64,000 nt of DNA, from contig JADNYV010000078.1 of assembly GCA_015501055.1 (NCBI GenBank), positions 90,537-154,536 on the forward strand, given 5' to 3'. The stretch comes from Mucidula mucida. Lineage: Eukaryota > Basidiomycota > Agaricomycetes > Agaricales > Physalacriaceae. Within the stretch, counting starts at the first letter, position 1; every line of letters begins with the position of its first letter. Of this stretch, positions 44,314 to 55,703 are shown in pieces. Under the pieces are notes generated by a model. The model made no database searches and was not told the origin of the DNA. It worked only from the letters and a program-made list of their open reading frames with translations. Position numbers and translations under genes: made by a program.

Positions 44314-45765
44314 AAACCTCCCTCATCTCGCGTTTCGTAAACATCCTTTTGCACCTCCATCCACCCCTCCACTACACACACACACATAGCATAGTAGGCA
44401 CTTTATGATACGCTGAATTGATGGGGCCCTCGGGGTCCAGTTTTGACCTAACCTTGTGTGATCTAACAAGCATAGGTCGATGTAAACACGGATTCCGAGG
44501 GTAGGGAGCGTTTTCAGAGGCCTCTGCACACTCCACACCCCACCTTACCCCTTTACACAACTTCCTACTCAAGGGAGTTCAATGAGACAGCTTAAATCAA
44601 GTCAAACACTCATTTCACTCTAAAGCTGTATCATGTTCGCTCTCTGCTGCTCCTACTGCAGCCAGCCCACTCTCTGGGCTCTTCCTGGACTTACCCAGCC
44701 TGTGTCTGGTGTTGTAGTAACAACAGAGACCACTCACAGGGCGCCCTGGGAGATTTAAGCAAGAGTTCACACACTCTGCCTCTTTGTCTCTTACCATCAT
44801 CATCTCACAGAGACAAGCAGTTTGTGATTCCTCCAGTCCTCTTGCTCAGGACTGATGCCATACACCTCTAGAGCACTGTCTGAAGCCGCCTACCCAGCCC
44901 AAAACCAGTCCAGACAGGTCCAAAGTGCCCATTTTGAGGGAATTCGCACTTTTGCTCTCCCAGGCAAGCACCACTCGCTCTACTCGGTCCTCCTGCTCAG
45001 GACTGATGTACTGGCACCCTAGAACCCTATTGGAAGTGTCCGCTCCGGCCCCAGAGCGCTAGCGCTCCCGCTGCTCTCCCTGCTTCCAGTATGTGCCAAT
45101 GTCTCACATCCAGCTCTTCAGAGCTGATGCCCATTTTGTGCCCAGATACCCATTCCTTTCCAAAGGACTCCTTCTCAAGGACATTCTGTGGGCTATCTGG
45201 TCACAGGTGCGCTCTCTGCACCCTCTCACTCCCCTCCAGCTAACCTGTGTTATCTGGTCACAGTTAGCTCCGCATTTTTGCGTCCTTTCCCTGTGGCTAC
45301 ACCACACATCCCTCTCCAAGCGGCTCACCACCGCTTATCGAGCTCAATACTCCGCTCAGCGTGCTATACCTCCCTGGACTCGGTATCCTCCTTGTACTTC
45401 CTTGTCATCGTCGATCAGTGGTACAGCTCAACCTGTGCTTGCGACCGCGTTCAACACCCGGTTGTACAGCGTGTGCCTGACTCCTACCAAGGAGTGTAAA
45501 TCAGGGCGCTGATTGTTAGACGAGTTCGCTCTCTGAGTGCGCCGTAACACGTTCGCTCTCTGAGTGTTCGATAGGCTTGGTTAAGGATCGGTCGGTACCC
45601 AGCTCAGGCGCCCTCTATTCGCTTACAACCTGGGTGTTCTCTTTGCGAGGGCATTCGCGTTCTGAGTGTTAGACTGGCCAAAAGGCAGCAAGAGGGCGAG
45701 AAGCCTGCGCAGACAGCCTTAGGTGCACATTCTGCTGACAACGTTCCTGAACCAGGAAGCGGATC

Positions 45766-47117
45766 ATGTCTGATGTTGACGAGCTCGATGGTATCTCTCG
45801 CAATCATTCACCTCCTCGCCCCCATTCGCCCTATGATCAGGATCCAGACGAGCGCGAAGCGATTCGCTTGCGCGCTGAGCAGCTTCAGGACCTTGTCAAG
45901 CGGTTTGCGGATGGGTCTATCACATCCCAAGGCGAGTTCTTGCAGCTTGCCCGCAAAACCGGCGCGTCTGCTGGCGAAATGGACGACTATATCGAACAAG
46001 TCGCCCAAATCATTGAACAGCGCAAGAAGCCGGACAAGGCTCCCGAGCACGATAGGACTCCTGAGCGCGATGCTACATTCCAACGAGAGCTGGATGAAGA
46101 GGCGCGAAGACGTGCCGTTGAAGAGGCCGCTTGGGCCGCGTTCGCGGCGCAGCTCGATGCTGCTGCTGCTACAGCGCCTGCCGCGCAGCCCGCTTCAGCC
46201 GCCGGACCCGTGGCTGGTCCGTTATCAGCTTCGTTGCTCTCTAGGCTCCTTGGAGCAGAGTCTACTCCGTCCGGCATCTCTGCTTCAGTCCTCGCTGCAG
46301 CTCCGCATCTTGCGCAGCTTGCAGCTCCCTCCAACCTCACTCCTCATATCGAGGAGACTCAGCGCATTCGACGTCTCCTCACTACTGAGAAGGACATCGA
46401 CGCTATCATCAATGCGTGTCAGATGCAGTCACTCCATGATCCATTTGCGCGCTCCTTCTGGCGCTCCATTGTGCTGGAGCAGTATGTGGATTTTGAGAAG
46501 CTCTTTGCTTCCATTCACTCTGGCACAAATCAGCAGGAGGACACCAAGGACTTTGCCGGTGGCTACGTCATCATGCGCAAGGACCAGTCCACTGCTCGCC
46601 GCACCCTCACCCAAGAGTCCGAGTGGACACGCGTCTTCGATGCGTATGCCACCGGTGTTGGGCTCATCTACCCTCACCGCAAGGACGAACTCCGGGGTTA
46701 CCGGCGCTCATCATTGAGCTGTTTCGCGCTACACCCTCGAATCCAGTGTTCCCTATTCGCTGTGATAAGGAGACTCGCATTCGCTATGCTAACTCTCCTT
46801 TCCATCTCGATGATCGCACTGCGCTCCAGCTTCCTCTTCTCTCTGAGATGTTGCGCACCTCTGAGGGAGCAAATCCTCGCAAGCGGTCCTCTGACTCTGG
46901 CAGCTCACAGTCTGCGACGCGTCGTCGCATTGTTTGCCAGAATTGGAATCTGGGTAAATGCTCATCTCCGTGCTCCGCAGGCCGTCTTCACGGTTCTTGC
47001 AGTGAGTGCGGAGGAAAGCACACAGCCAAGAGCCAACCAGCCTGCCTCATCCTCCTCGAAGCCAAACGAGCAGTCGCTCGTTCAGGAGCGAGTTCAGGCG
47101 GCGCTGATGAAGCCTAA
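45766..47117 (+). pseudogene. Gag of copy 3, frameshifted
   Basis: Same protein as copy 1 up to HRKDELRG. A one-base loss in TTACCGCGCGCTC (here TTACCGGCGCTC) then throws the frame into that of Pol. The true gag frame continues open to its stop at 47115-47117. Same GC-rich spot as the lesion in copy 2 but a different base change. Confidence 0.8.
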
Positions 47118-48934
47118 GTCGTTGAAGCGTGAATCAGACGCTGTACCACCACCACCACGCTTTAAGCGTGGTTATGTATTTACTACCAATGTACTATCAC
47201 AATCTAAAACGCCTTCGAGCATCTCTTCCACTTACACTGCTCCTCCGCTTCCTTTACCTCCTCAGCAAATTCTCAACGACTCCTCCATCCAGCAGTCTCT
47301 TGCTGCAGTAGCTGACTACATCAAGGTTAGCACACCTATCAACATTGACCGCTTTGAGCGGCTTCTTGCCAAACATCCCAATCAGCCCTTTGTGAGCTCT
47401 ATCATCCGCTCACTCCGTGAAGGGTTCTGGCCTTTACACGATGGTCAGTGGGAAGCGCACCTCAGAGACAAGATTAGAGACAACTACTCTACTGAGGAGT
47501 GTGATCTTGTTGAGCTGCGCAAACAGCGAGATCAAGAAGTTGCTGCTGGCCGCTGGTCCCCTGCGCTTCCAGAAGGCTTTAAGCTCTTGCCTGGAATGCG
47601 CCTGTCACCCATGTTTGTGGTCTGGCAGAAGGGTAAACCACGCGTCGTCATGGACCATACAGGCAATGGTCTCAATGACGGCATTGCCAGAGCCGATGCC
47701 AAAGTCAAGTACGACGATATGCACTCCTTTGGGCAGGTACTGCATGACGTCCTACAAGCTCATCCTCACGAGGAGATCCTGCTTTTCAAGAGCGACATCT
47801 CTAAAGCGTTCCTCAATCTCCCCGTTCATCCCATTTGGCAGCTACAACAAGTTGTCATTGTCGACGGCCGCTATCACATTGTGCGCCGTCTCATCTTTGG
47901 CAGTCGTGCATCACCATACTGCTGGTGTTCGTTCTCTGGCCTGGTTAACTGGGTTGCTTGGGAGCTAGATATACCAGATCTGCACGACTACATGGATGAC
48001 TACTATGGCTGGCACACCAATCACAATCTGGTGCTCTTTCATGGACAGCGACGTCCCCGACGTCAAGTCCAGCTTCTCCTTCTGTGGGACTCTTTGGGCA
48101 TCCCATACGAAGATAAGAAGCAGGAACACGGTCCTCAGCTAAAAATCTGGTTAGACACTGTTCACGGGTCTATCTCTCTCTCACCAGACTCCATTGCGGA
48201 CATGATCACCACCATTCAGTCGTTCTTGTCCCAGCAAAAGCCTGTACTCAAGGAGTGGCAGTCCTTGGGTGGGTATCTCAACTGGGCTCTTAATGTGCTG
48301 CCTTGGGCACGGCCAGCACTTACAGAGCTCTACCGCAAGATGAGCGGTAAAACACTGCAGTACAAAGGCATTCCATTGAACGTTGAGGTTAGAGCAGATC
48401 TCACTTGGTTTGTCAATGCATTACAACACTGCATCGGAGTGCGCTTTGTGAATGCGCAGGCGTGGATGACTCTGAGGCTGATATGGTCTATTGGACAGAT
48501 GCGAGTAATCTGGGCCTCGCTTTGTCTATGCTGGGAATGGCTTTAGCTATCAACTCCGAACCATCACCGGAGTTGACACCTTCTTTAGGGAGCTTGTAGC
48601 TATTCTTTGCGCTGTTCATGATGCTGCCTCTCATCCCTCTCCGCCTCGCAGGCTGTTAATCCATTCTGACAGTCTGGACTCCGTCTCAGTGTTTAACACT
48701 TTGGCTGCTTCACAGTCAAGTCACAATGCTGTTCTGCTTGCCATTGCTGATATTGTCCTGCGCACCGGCATTGATGTTCGTGTGCGGCACATCCGCGGGA
48801 TTGACAACGTGATGGCAGACATGTTGTCCCGCTTACTGTTCTCTGAGTTTCAGAAACAGTTCCCCTCCTACCGCGTCCGCACTATGGAGCCACCTCGTGA
48901 GCTCCTACCGGCGCGATGGAGAGAGTGCTTTTAG
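47107..48934 (+). pseudogene. Pol of copy 3, frameshifted in RNase H
   Basis: RT is intact with YMDD, apart from the loss of IGF residues before WLDTVHG. A missing G in GCGTGGGATGAC (~48463) shifts the frame just before YWTDAS, ending at 48546. The RNase H end reappears in frame to 48934, overlapping the recombinase ATG by 19 bases. Confidence 0.8.
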
Positions 48935-49920
48935 AGGCATTGGGCGAGGGCGGACAGCCTCGTCACCCTCGCCCACCTATGGACTTGCAGAAACTAGATG
49001 AACTCGTCTTGTATCTGCAGGCCCACGCTATCGAGACCTCTACGCGTATCAACTACTCTACTGGGGCTAGAGATTACGCCCGCTTCTGTAAAGCACACAA
49101 TCTGTCTCTGGATCCTACTCTGGAAACTCTAGCACGTTACATTGCATACACGTCCCAATTCATTGGCTCTGCTCCTAAATACTTAACCGGGGCTAAGCAC
49201 TTCCTCAATGACCTTTATCCTCACTTTGGTGACGCTCGTGCTTCAGCGCTTGTTCAAGCCGCTATCCGTGGATCAAAGAAGGTCCGGGCAGATCCTATAG
49301 CTAGGAAGCCCCCTCTTCGACTTCATCACCTTCAGCTCTTTGTGGACGTCGCAAACCAGACCCACAAGTATGATGACTTTCTCTTTGCTACAATCATGTC
49401 ATGCGGCTTCTATGCTGTTCACCGGATGGGAGAGCTGGTGCAGCCTAATCAGAAGAAGCTACGTGATTGGAAGAAGATCATCAAGCGTGCCAGCCTCACA
49501 TTTGAGACTGGGTATGCAGGCTATCGCTTGCCTTATCATAAGAGCGATCCCTTCTATCAGGGCACTGACATACTGTTTACCTCTCAGACTGTGGCTGATC
49601 CTATCACCCTTCTGAAGCAGTATGTCCACCGCAGAGACAAGCTGCATGGTGCTTGAGCGGCTCTCTTCATACGTGAAGATGGCATGGTACCAACTAGATC
49701 CTGGTTCGAGTCCAAGTTCTTTGCGCTGGTGAGCAAAGACTTTGGTGGTCACTCAGTTCGTTCTGGGGGTATAACACACTATGCATCCCTTGGACTCTCT
49801 GAGACCATACTCCAAGCCCTAGGCCGTTGGTCATCCTCTGCGTGGAAGATCTATATACGTGACCATCCTGCAGTACGTGCCGCTCAGCAGCTAGCAGTTC
49901 AAAATAAAACCTCTACTTAA
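48916..49920 (+). pseudogene. Tyrosine recombinase of copy 3, nonsense
   Basis: Open to HRRDKLHGA, then TGA where other copies have CGA (~49654), a C-to-T change at CpG. The stop removes the HxxR and Tyr active-site part, which continues in frame to 49920. Confidence 0.85.
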
Positions 49921-50083
49921 AAACCTCCCTCATCTCGCGTTTCGTAAACATCCTTTTGCACCTCCATCCACCCCTCCACTACACACACACACATAGCATA
50001 GTAGGCACTTTACGATACGCTGAATTGATGGGGCCCTCGGGGTCCAGTTTTGACCTAACCTTGTGTGATCTAACAAGCATAGG

Positions 50084-51385
50084 AGCTAGAATCTTCCTCG
50101 CCAACTCTTGATGTGCCTCTGATACATAGAGTATCACCCGTGGCTGGACCACCGTGTTCTTGCGATCAAGCCGACCTGCCATCTGAAGGAACATATCCGA
50201 TGATTCGGGTGGGCCAATCATAACTATGTAGGCAATTCCCATGATGTTGGCACCAAGTGCAATAGTAGTGGTGGCGATGATGATGTAGCACAACGCGAGG
50301 TGTTGAGCCATGTCACGCGTTTTGGTATTGTGGTCATCATCGTTCAGCGCGTTGTACATCCGAATCGCCTGATCTGCATCTGTAGATGAAGTCCATACAC
50401 AATTTAGATACTTTTTGACACGAAAACCAAGATTGATTGATGCACAGAAGATGACGACCTTCTCGGATGATGGAATAGACAGAAGCCAGAGGAGCTCGGG
50501 GAAGTCGTCGCCACCAATGCCAGAGTATAGTGTCCGACGAAGATACTGAATGTTGTATCGAGCATTAGATCGCCAAATGAAATGGGCTTGATCGTGTTTA
50601 ACTGATAGAAAATTCAGTACACTCTGCTCCACACCGTCTGTTACACGTAGTGTCGCAGTTACTCCAATGAGTGGGACACTATCCAGTAGCTGCTCTCGTA
50701 TGTAGCCAATCCGAGTAAATGCATCACGAAATCCTACCCCCCACGAAAGCAGTACATGTATCTCATCGACTCCAATCCCACATAGCCAAGCTAAGAAGTC
50801 GGGAAAGCCTAATAACAAGCGAAAGCCACCTGAGATTAGCATCTCAGGTCCCAGAATGATCATTGATACTGATTCACGAGCCGTCATCCACAAGCTCTGA
50901 ACGCGTGAAGCATCAGCCTCGCGCTGAAGCTTGGTGGTGATGGAATTGATTACGACGTGGGTAATGTTCAGGCCCGTCATGTCTCAGCCTAGACAGCATC
51001 AGCATATGCTGTTCCTGAGCTATTCTATACATACCAGTTGTGCCATTAGGTATATTGTTGGACACACGACGACGAGTACTGGGTTCTTCGGAAATCTTGA
51101 TGGGCCGGTATCCGGACTGAGTGATGGAGTTTTCGTGATGGCTAGTACCACAAGCAGGAACATATAGAAGAATCCGGTTTTTCCAGAGCTGGTAGGTGTT
51201 ACGGCAACAAGATCCCAGCCATCTAGCAGCTTGCATACTCCCTCAATCTGATAATCATGGGGATCAAAGGGGAGCAGCGGCTTGAGAACTTTGCGGACAA
51301 ACTCCTCGCCCTCGGCAGAATTGAAAAGGAAGCCAGTGACATCGGGGGTCAATGTCAGGACGTAGAAGAGCAAAAAGAGCAGCAT
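50084..51385 (-). pseudogene. RecQ-like helicase, N-terminal half
   Basis: Minus-strand reading from 51385: a Q-motif-like HDYQIEGVC, Walker A TPTSSGKTGF, FPKNPVLVVVCPT, DEAH-type box DEIHVLLSWG, motif III GVTATLR, VIFCASINLGFRVKKYL, and motif VI QMAGRLDRKN. It ends at RVILYVSEAHQELARKILA, where a retroelement 3' end begins. A short intron follows LMAQL (51025-50980 region), after which one base appears to be missing, so this half also carries a frameshift. Helicases of this type occur as repeated genes in basidiomycetes. The rest of the gene is at 55704 on the other strand. Confidence 0.75.
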
Positions 51386-51411
51386 GTCGCGTATATTGAA
51401 TGGGATCGATG

Positions 51412-51510
51412 AGACTAATTAAGACACGCGCGTCGATTTTGATGGCACGTGATGCCGGTAAACGCCGAATACCCATCATCTACATCGGGTTGACAACCAA
51501 AAACAGACTA
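51412..51510. repeat. Left-type end of putative TIR unit (AGACTA words)
   Basis: AGACTA occurs at the border (51505-51510) and again at 51412-51417. The opposite end of the proposed unit (57582-57587 and 57633-57638) has the same pair. After undoing the inversion these become inverted terminal and subterminal TAGTCT repeats. Confidence 0.5.
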
Positions 51511-51860
51511 GCTTTGAGCGGCTTCTTGCCAAACATCCCAATCAGCCCTTTGTGAGCTCTATCATCCGCTCACTCCGTGAAGGGTTCTGGCCTTTACACG
51601 ATGGTCAGTGGGAAGCGCACCTCAGAGACAAGATTAGAGACAACTACTCTACTGAGGAGTGTGATCTTGTTGAGCTGCGCAAACAGCGAGATCAAGAAGT
51701 TGCTGCTGGCCGCTGGTCCCCTGCGCTTCCAGAAGGCTTTAAGCTCTTGCCTGGAATGCGCCTGTCACCCATGTTTGTGGTCTGGCAGAAGGGTAAACCA
51801 CGCGTCGTCATGGACCATACAGGCAATGGTCTCAATGACGGCATTGCCAGAGCTGATGCT
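51511..51860 (+). mobile_element. Retroelement Pol fragment between breakpoints
   Basis: 350 bp matching the RT region from GCTTTGAGCGGC to AGAGCTGATGC (17469-17827 of copy 1), then joined to copy 4 in the opposite orientation with very short homology. Its first nine bases, GCTTTGAGC, are duplicated (inverted) at 57639-57647. Confidence 0.8.
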
Positions 51861-53088
51861 CTGTAAGTGCTGGCCGTGCCCAAGGCAGCACATTAAGAGC
51901 CCAGTTGAGATACCCACCCAAGGACTGCCACTCCTTGAGTACAGGCTTTTGCTGGGACAAGAACGACTGAATGGTGGTGATCATGTCCGCAATGGAGTCT
52001 GGTGAGAGAGAGATAGACCCGTGAACAGTGTTCAACCAGAAACCAATGATTTTTAGCTGAGGACCGTGTTCCTGCTTCTTATCTTTGTATGGGATGCCCA
52101 AAGAGTCCCACAGAAGGAGAAGCTGGACTTGACGTTGGGGACGTCGCTGTCCATGAAAGAGCACCAGATTGTGATTGGTGTCCCAGCCATAGTAGTCATC
52201 CATGTAGTCGTGCAGATCTGGTATATCTAGCTCCCAAGCAACCCAGTTAACCAGGCCAGAGAACGAACACCAGCAGTATGGTGATGCACGACTGCCAAAG
52301 ATGAGACGGCACACAATGTGATAGCGGCCGTCGACAATGACAACTTGTTGTAGCTGCCAAATGGGATGAACGGGGAGATTGAGGAACGCTTTAGAGATGT
52401 CGCTCTTGAAAAGCAGGATCTCCTCGTGAGGATGAGCTTGTAGGACGTCATGCAGTACCTGCCCAAAGGAGTGCATATCGTCGTACTTGACTTTGGCATC
52501 GGCTCTGGCAATGCCGTCATTGAGACCATTGCCTGTATGGTCCATGACGACGCGTGGTTTACCCTTCTGCCAGACCACAAACATGGGTGACAGGCGCATT
52601 CCAGGCAAGAGCTTAAAGCCTTCTGGAAGCGCAGGGGACCAGCGGCCAGCAGCAACTTCTTGATCTCGCTGTTTGCGCAGCTCAACAAGATCACACTCCT
52701 CAGTAGAGTAGTTGTCTCTAATCTTGTCTCTGAGGTGCGCTTCCCACTGACCATCGTGTAAAGGCCAGAACCCTTCACGGAGTGAGCGGATGATAGAGCT
52801 CACAAAGGGCTGATTGGGATGTTTGGCAAGAAGCCGCTCAAAGCGGTCAATGTTGATAGGTGTGCTAACCTTGATGTAGTCAGCTACTGCAGCAAGAGAC
52901 TGCTGGATGGAGGAGTCGTTGAGAATTTGCTGAGGAGGTAAAGGAAGCGGAGGAGCAGTGTAAGTGGAAGAGATGCTCGAAGGCGTTTTAGATTGTGATA
53001 GTACATTGGTAGTAAATACATAACCACGCTTAAAGCGTGGTGGTGGTGGTACAGCGTCTGATTCACGCTTCAACGACTTAGGCTTCAT
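51861..53088 (-). pseudogene. Pol of copy 4, C-terminally truncated
   Basis: ATG at 53088, overlapping the gag end as in copy 1. RT complete, with SDISKAF and YMDD. It ends before the RNase H catalytic residues at the fold-back junction. Confidence 0.8.
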
Positions 53089-54430
53089 CAGCGCCGCCTG
53101 AACTCGCTCCTGAACGAGCGACTGCTTGTTTGGCTTTGAGGAGGATGAGGCAGGCTGGTTGGCTCTTGGCTGTGTGCTTTCCTCCGCACTCACTGTAAGA
53201 ACCGTGAAGACGGCCTGCGGAGCACGGAGATGAGCATTTACCCAGATTCCAATTCTGGCAAACAACGCGACGACGCGTTGCAGACTGTGAGCTGCCAGAG
53301 TCAGAGGACCGCTTGCAAGGATTTGCTCCCTCAGAGGTGCGCAACATCTCAGAGAGAAGAGGAAGCTGGAGCGCAGTGCGATCATCGAGATGGAAAGGAG
53401 AGTTAGCATAGCGAATGCGAGTCTCCTTATCACAGCGAATAGGGAACACTGGATTCGAGGGTGTAGCGCGAAACAGCTCAATGATGAGCGCGCGGTAACT
53501 GCGGAGTTCGTCCTTGCGGTGAGGGTAGATGAGCCCAACACCGGTGGCATACGCATCGAAGACGCGTGTCCACTCGGACTCTTGGGTGAGGGTGCGGCGA
53601 GCAGTGGACTGGTCCTTGCGCATGATGACGTAGCCACCGGCAAAGTCCTTGGTGTCCTCCTGCTGATTTGTGCCAGAGTGAATGGAGGCAAAGAGCTTCT
53701 CAAAATCCACATACTGCTCCAGCACAATGGAGCGCCAGAAGGAGCGCGCAAATGGATCATGGAGTGACTGCATCTGACACGCATTGATGATAGCGTCGAT
53801 GTCCTTCTCAGTAGTGAGGAGACGTCGAATGCGCTGAGTCTCCTCGATATGAGGAGTGAGGTTGGAGGGAGCTGCAAGCTGCGCAAGATGCGGAGCTGCA
53901 GCGAGGACTGAAGCAGAGATGCCGGACGGAGTAGACTCTGCTCCAAGGAGCCTAGAGAGCAACGAAGCTGATAACGGACCAGCCACGGGTCCGGCGGCTG
54001 AAGCGGGCTGCGCGGCAGGCGCTGTAGCAGCAGCAGCATTGAGCTGCGCTGCGAACGCGGCCCAAGCGGCCTCTTCAACGGCACACCTTCGCGCCTCTTC
54101 ATCCAGCTCTCGTTGGAATGTAGCATCGCGCTCAGGAGTCCTATCGTGCTCGGGAGCCTTGTCCGGCTTCTTGCGCTGTTCAATGATTTGGGCGACTTGT
54201 TCGATATAGTCGTCCATTTCGCCAGCAGACGCGCCGGTTTTGCGGGCAAGCTGCAAGAACTCGCCTTGGGATGTGATAGACCCATCCGCAAACCGCTTGA
54301 CAAGGTCCTGAAGCTGCTCAGCGCGCAAGCGAATCGCTTCGCGCTCGTCTGGATCCTGATCATAGGGCGAATGGGGGCGAGGAGGTGAATGATTGCGAGA
54401 GATACCATTGAGCTCGTCAACATCAGACAT
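53078..54430 (-). CDS. Gag-like protein of copy 4
   Basis: 450 residues, open, near identical to copy 1, with the CCCH and CCHC-like zinc motifs intact apart from SYSEC for SCSEC, which removes one zinc-binding cysteine. The element is truncated, so this is a surviving open frame, not proof of expression. Confidence 0.7.
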   Translation of the reverse strand: MSDVDELNGISRNHSPPRPHSPYDQDPDEREAIRLRAEQLQDLVKRFADGSITSQGEFLQLARKTGASAGEMDDYIEQVAQIIEQRKKPDKAPEHDRTPERDATFQRELDEEARRCAVEEAAWAAFAAQLNAAAATAPAAQPASAAGPVAGPLSASLLSRLLGAESTPSGISASVLAAAPHLAQLAAPSNLTPHIEETQRIRRLLTTEKDIDAIINACQMQSLHDPFARSFWRSIVLEQYVDFEKLFASIHSGTNQQEDTKDFAGGYVIMRKDQSTARRTLTQESEWTRVFDAYATGVGLIYPHRKDELRSYRALIIELFRATPSNPVFPIRCDKETRIRYANSPFHLDDRTALQLPLLSEMLRTSEGANPCKRSSDSGSSQSATRRRVVCQNWNLGKCSSPCSAGRLHGSYSECGGKHTAKSQPACLILLKAKQAVARSGASSGGADEA

Positions 54431-55703
54431 GATCCGCTTCCTGGTTCAGGAACGTTGTCAGCAGAATGTGCACCTAAGGCTGTCTGTGCAGGCTTCTCGC
54501 CCTCTTGCTGCCTTTTGGCCAGTCTAACACTCAGAACGCGAATGCCCTCGCAAAGAGAACACCCAGGTTGTAAGCGAATAGAGGGCGCCTGAGCTGGGTA
54601 CCGACTGATCCTTAACCAAGCCTATCGAACACTCAGAGAGCGAACGTGTTACGGCGCACTCAGAGAGCGAACTCGTCTATCAATCAGCGCCCTGATTTAC
54701 ACTCCTTGGTAGGAGTCAGGCACACGCTGTACAACCGGGTGTTGAACGCAGTCGCAAGCACAGGTTGAGCTGTACCACTGATCGACGATGACAAGGAAGT
54801 ACAAGGAGGATACCGAGTCCAGGGAGGTATAGCACGCTGAGCGGAGTATTGAGCTCGATAAGCGGTGGTGAGCCGCTTGGAGAGGGATGTGTGGTGTAGC
54901 CACAGGGAAAGGACGCAAAAATGCGGAGCTAACTGTGACCAGATAACACAGGTTAGCTGGAGGGGAGTGAGAGGGTGCAGAGAGCGCACCTGTGACCAGA
55001 TAGCCCACAGAATGTCCTTGAGAAGGAGTCCTTTGGAAAGGAATGGGTATCTGGGCACAAAATGGGCATCAGCTCTGAAGAGCTGGATGTGAGACATTGG
55101 CACATACTGGAAGCAGGGAGAGCAGCGGGAGCGCTAGCGCTCTGGGGCCGGAGCGGACACTTCCAATAGGGTTCTAGGGTGCCAGTACATCAGTCCTGAG
55201 CAGGAGGACCGAGTAGAGCGAGTGGTGCTTGCCTGGGAGAGCAAAAGTGCGAATTCCCTCAAAATGGGCACTTTGGACCTGTCTGGACTGGTTTTGGGCT
55301 GGGTAGGCGGCTTCAGACAGTGCTCTAGAGGTGTATGGCATCAGTCCTGAGCAAGAGGACTGGAGGAATCACAAACTGCTTGTCTCTGTGAGATGATGAT
55401 GGTAAGAGACAAAGAGGCAGAGTGTGTGAGCTCTTGCTTAAACCTCCCAGGGCGCCCTGTGAGTGGCCTCTGTTGTTACTACAACACCAGACACAGGCTG
55501 GGTAAGTCCAGGAAGAGCCCAGAGAGTGGGCTGGCTGCAGTAGGAGCAGCAGAGAGCGAACATGATACAGCTTTAGAGTGAAATATTTAAGCTGTCTCAT
55601 TGAACTTCCTTGAGTAGGAAGTTGGGTAAAGGGGTAAGGAGGGGTGTGGAGTGTGCAGAGGCCTCTGAAAACGCTCCCTACCCTCGGAATCCGCGTTTAC
55701 ATC

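Larger units (their letters stand above)
39493..44476 (+). mobile_element. DIRS/Ngaro-like retroelement copy 2 (5'-truncated, inner inversion)
   Basis: Starts inside the leader (matching ~15239 of copy 1) and runs to a normal 3' end. It has a one-base loss in gag near 41075, an exact 626-bp inversion in Pol (42347-42972) and an intact recombinase. The next copy follows after TC. Confidence 0.85.
44479..50083 (+). mobile_element. DIRS/Ngaro-like retroelement copy 3 (full length, defective)
   Basis: Both termini present (5605 bp). Lesions: a base lost in gag near 46700, an in-frame 9-bp loss in Pol after HGPQLKI (~48148), a frameshift near 48463 and a nonsense codon in the recombinase. The 3' flank at 50084 is a helicase gene. 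If the inversion described elsewhere is right, this copy is a chimera whose 3' part came from the copy that interrupted the helicase. Confidence 0.85.
51861..55703 (-). mobile_element. Retroelement copy 4 (5' part, minus strand)
   Basis: Runs from its 5' end (55703, flank CT next to the helicase half) through leader, gag and Pol to the region just after NVLPWARPALTE, where it is cut at 51861. Recombinase and 3' end are absent here. Confidence 0.85.

Noticed and set aside
39493..44476. Copy 2 as a new species of element because of its reversed RT
   Set aside because: Apart from the inversion and a 5' truncation it is the same family.
45766..48546. Single 926-codon gag-Pol frame in copy 3
   Set aside because: Produced by a one-base loss in gag; the joined part is shifted gag, and intact copies keep two overlapping frames.
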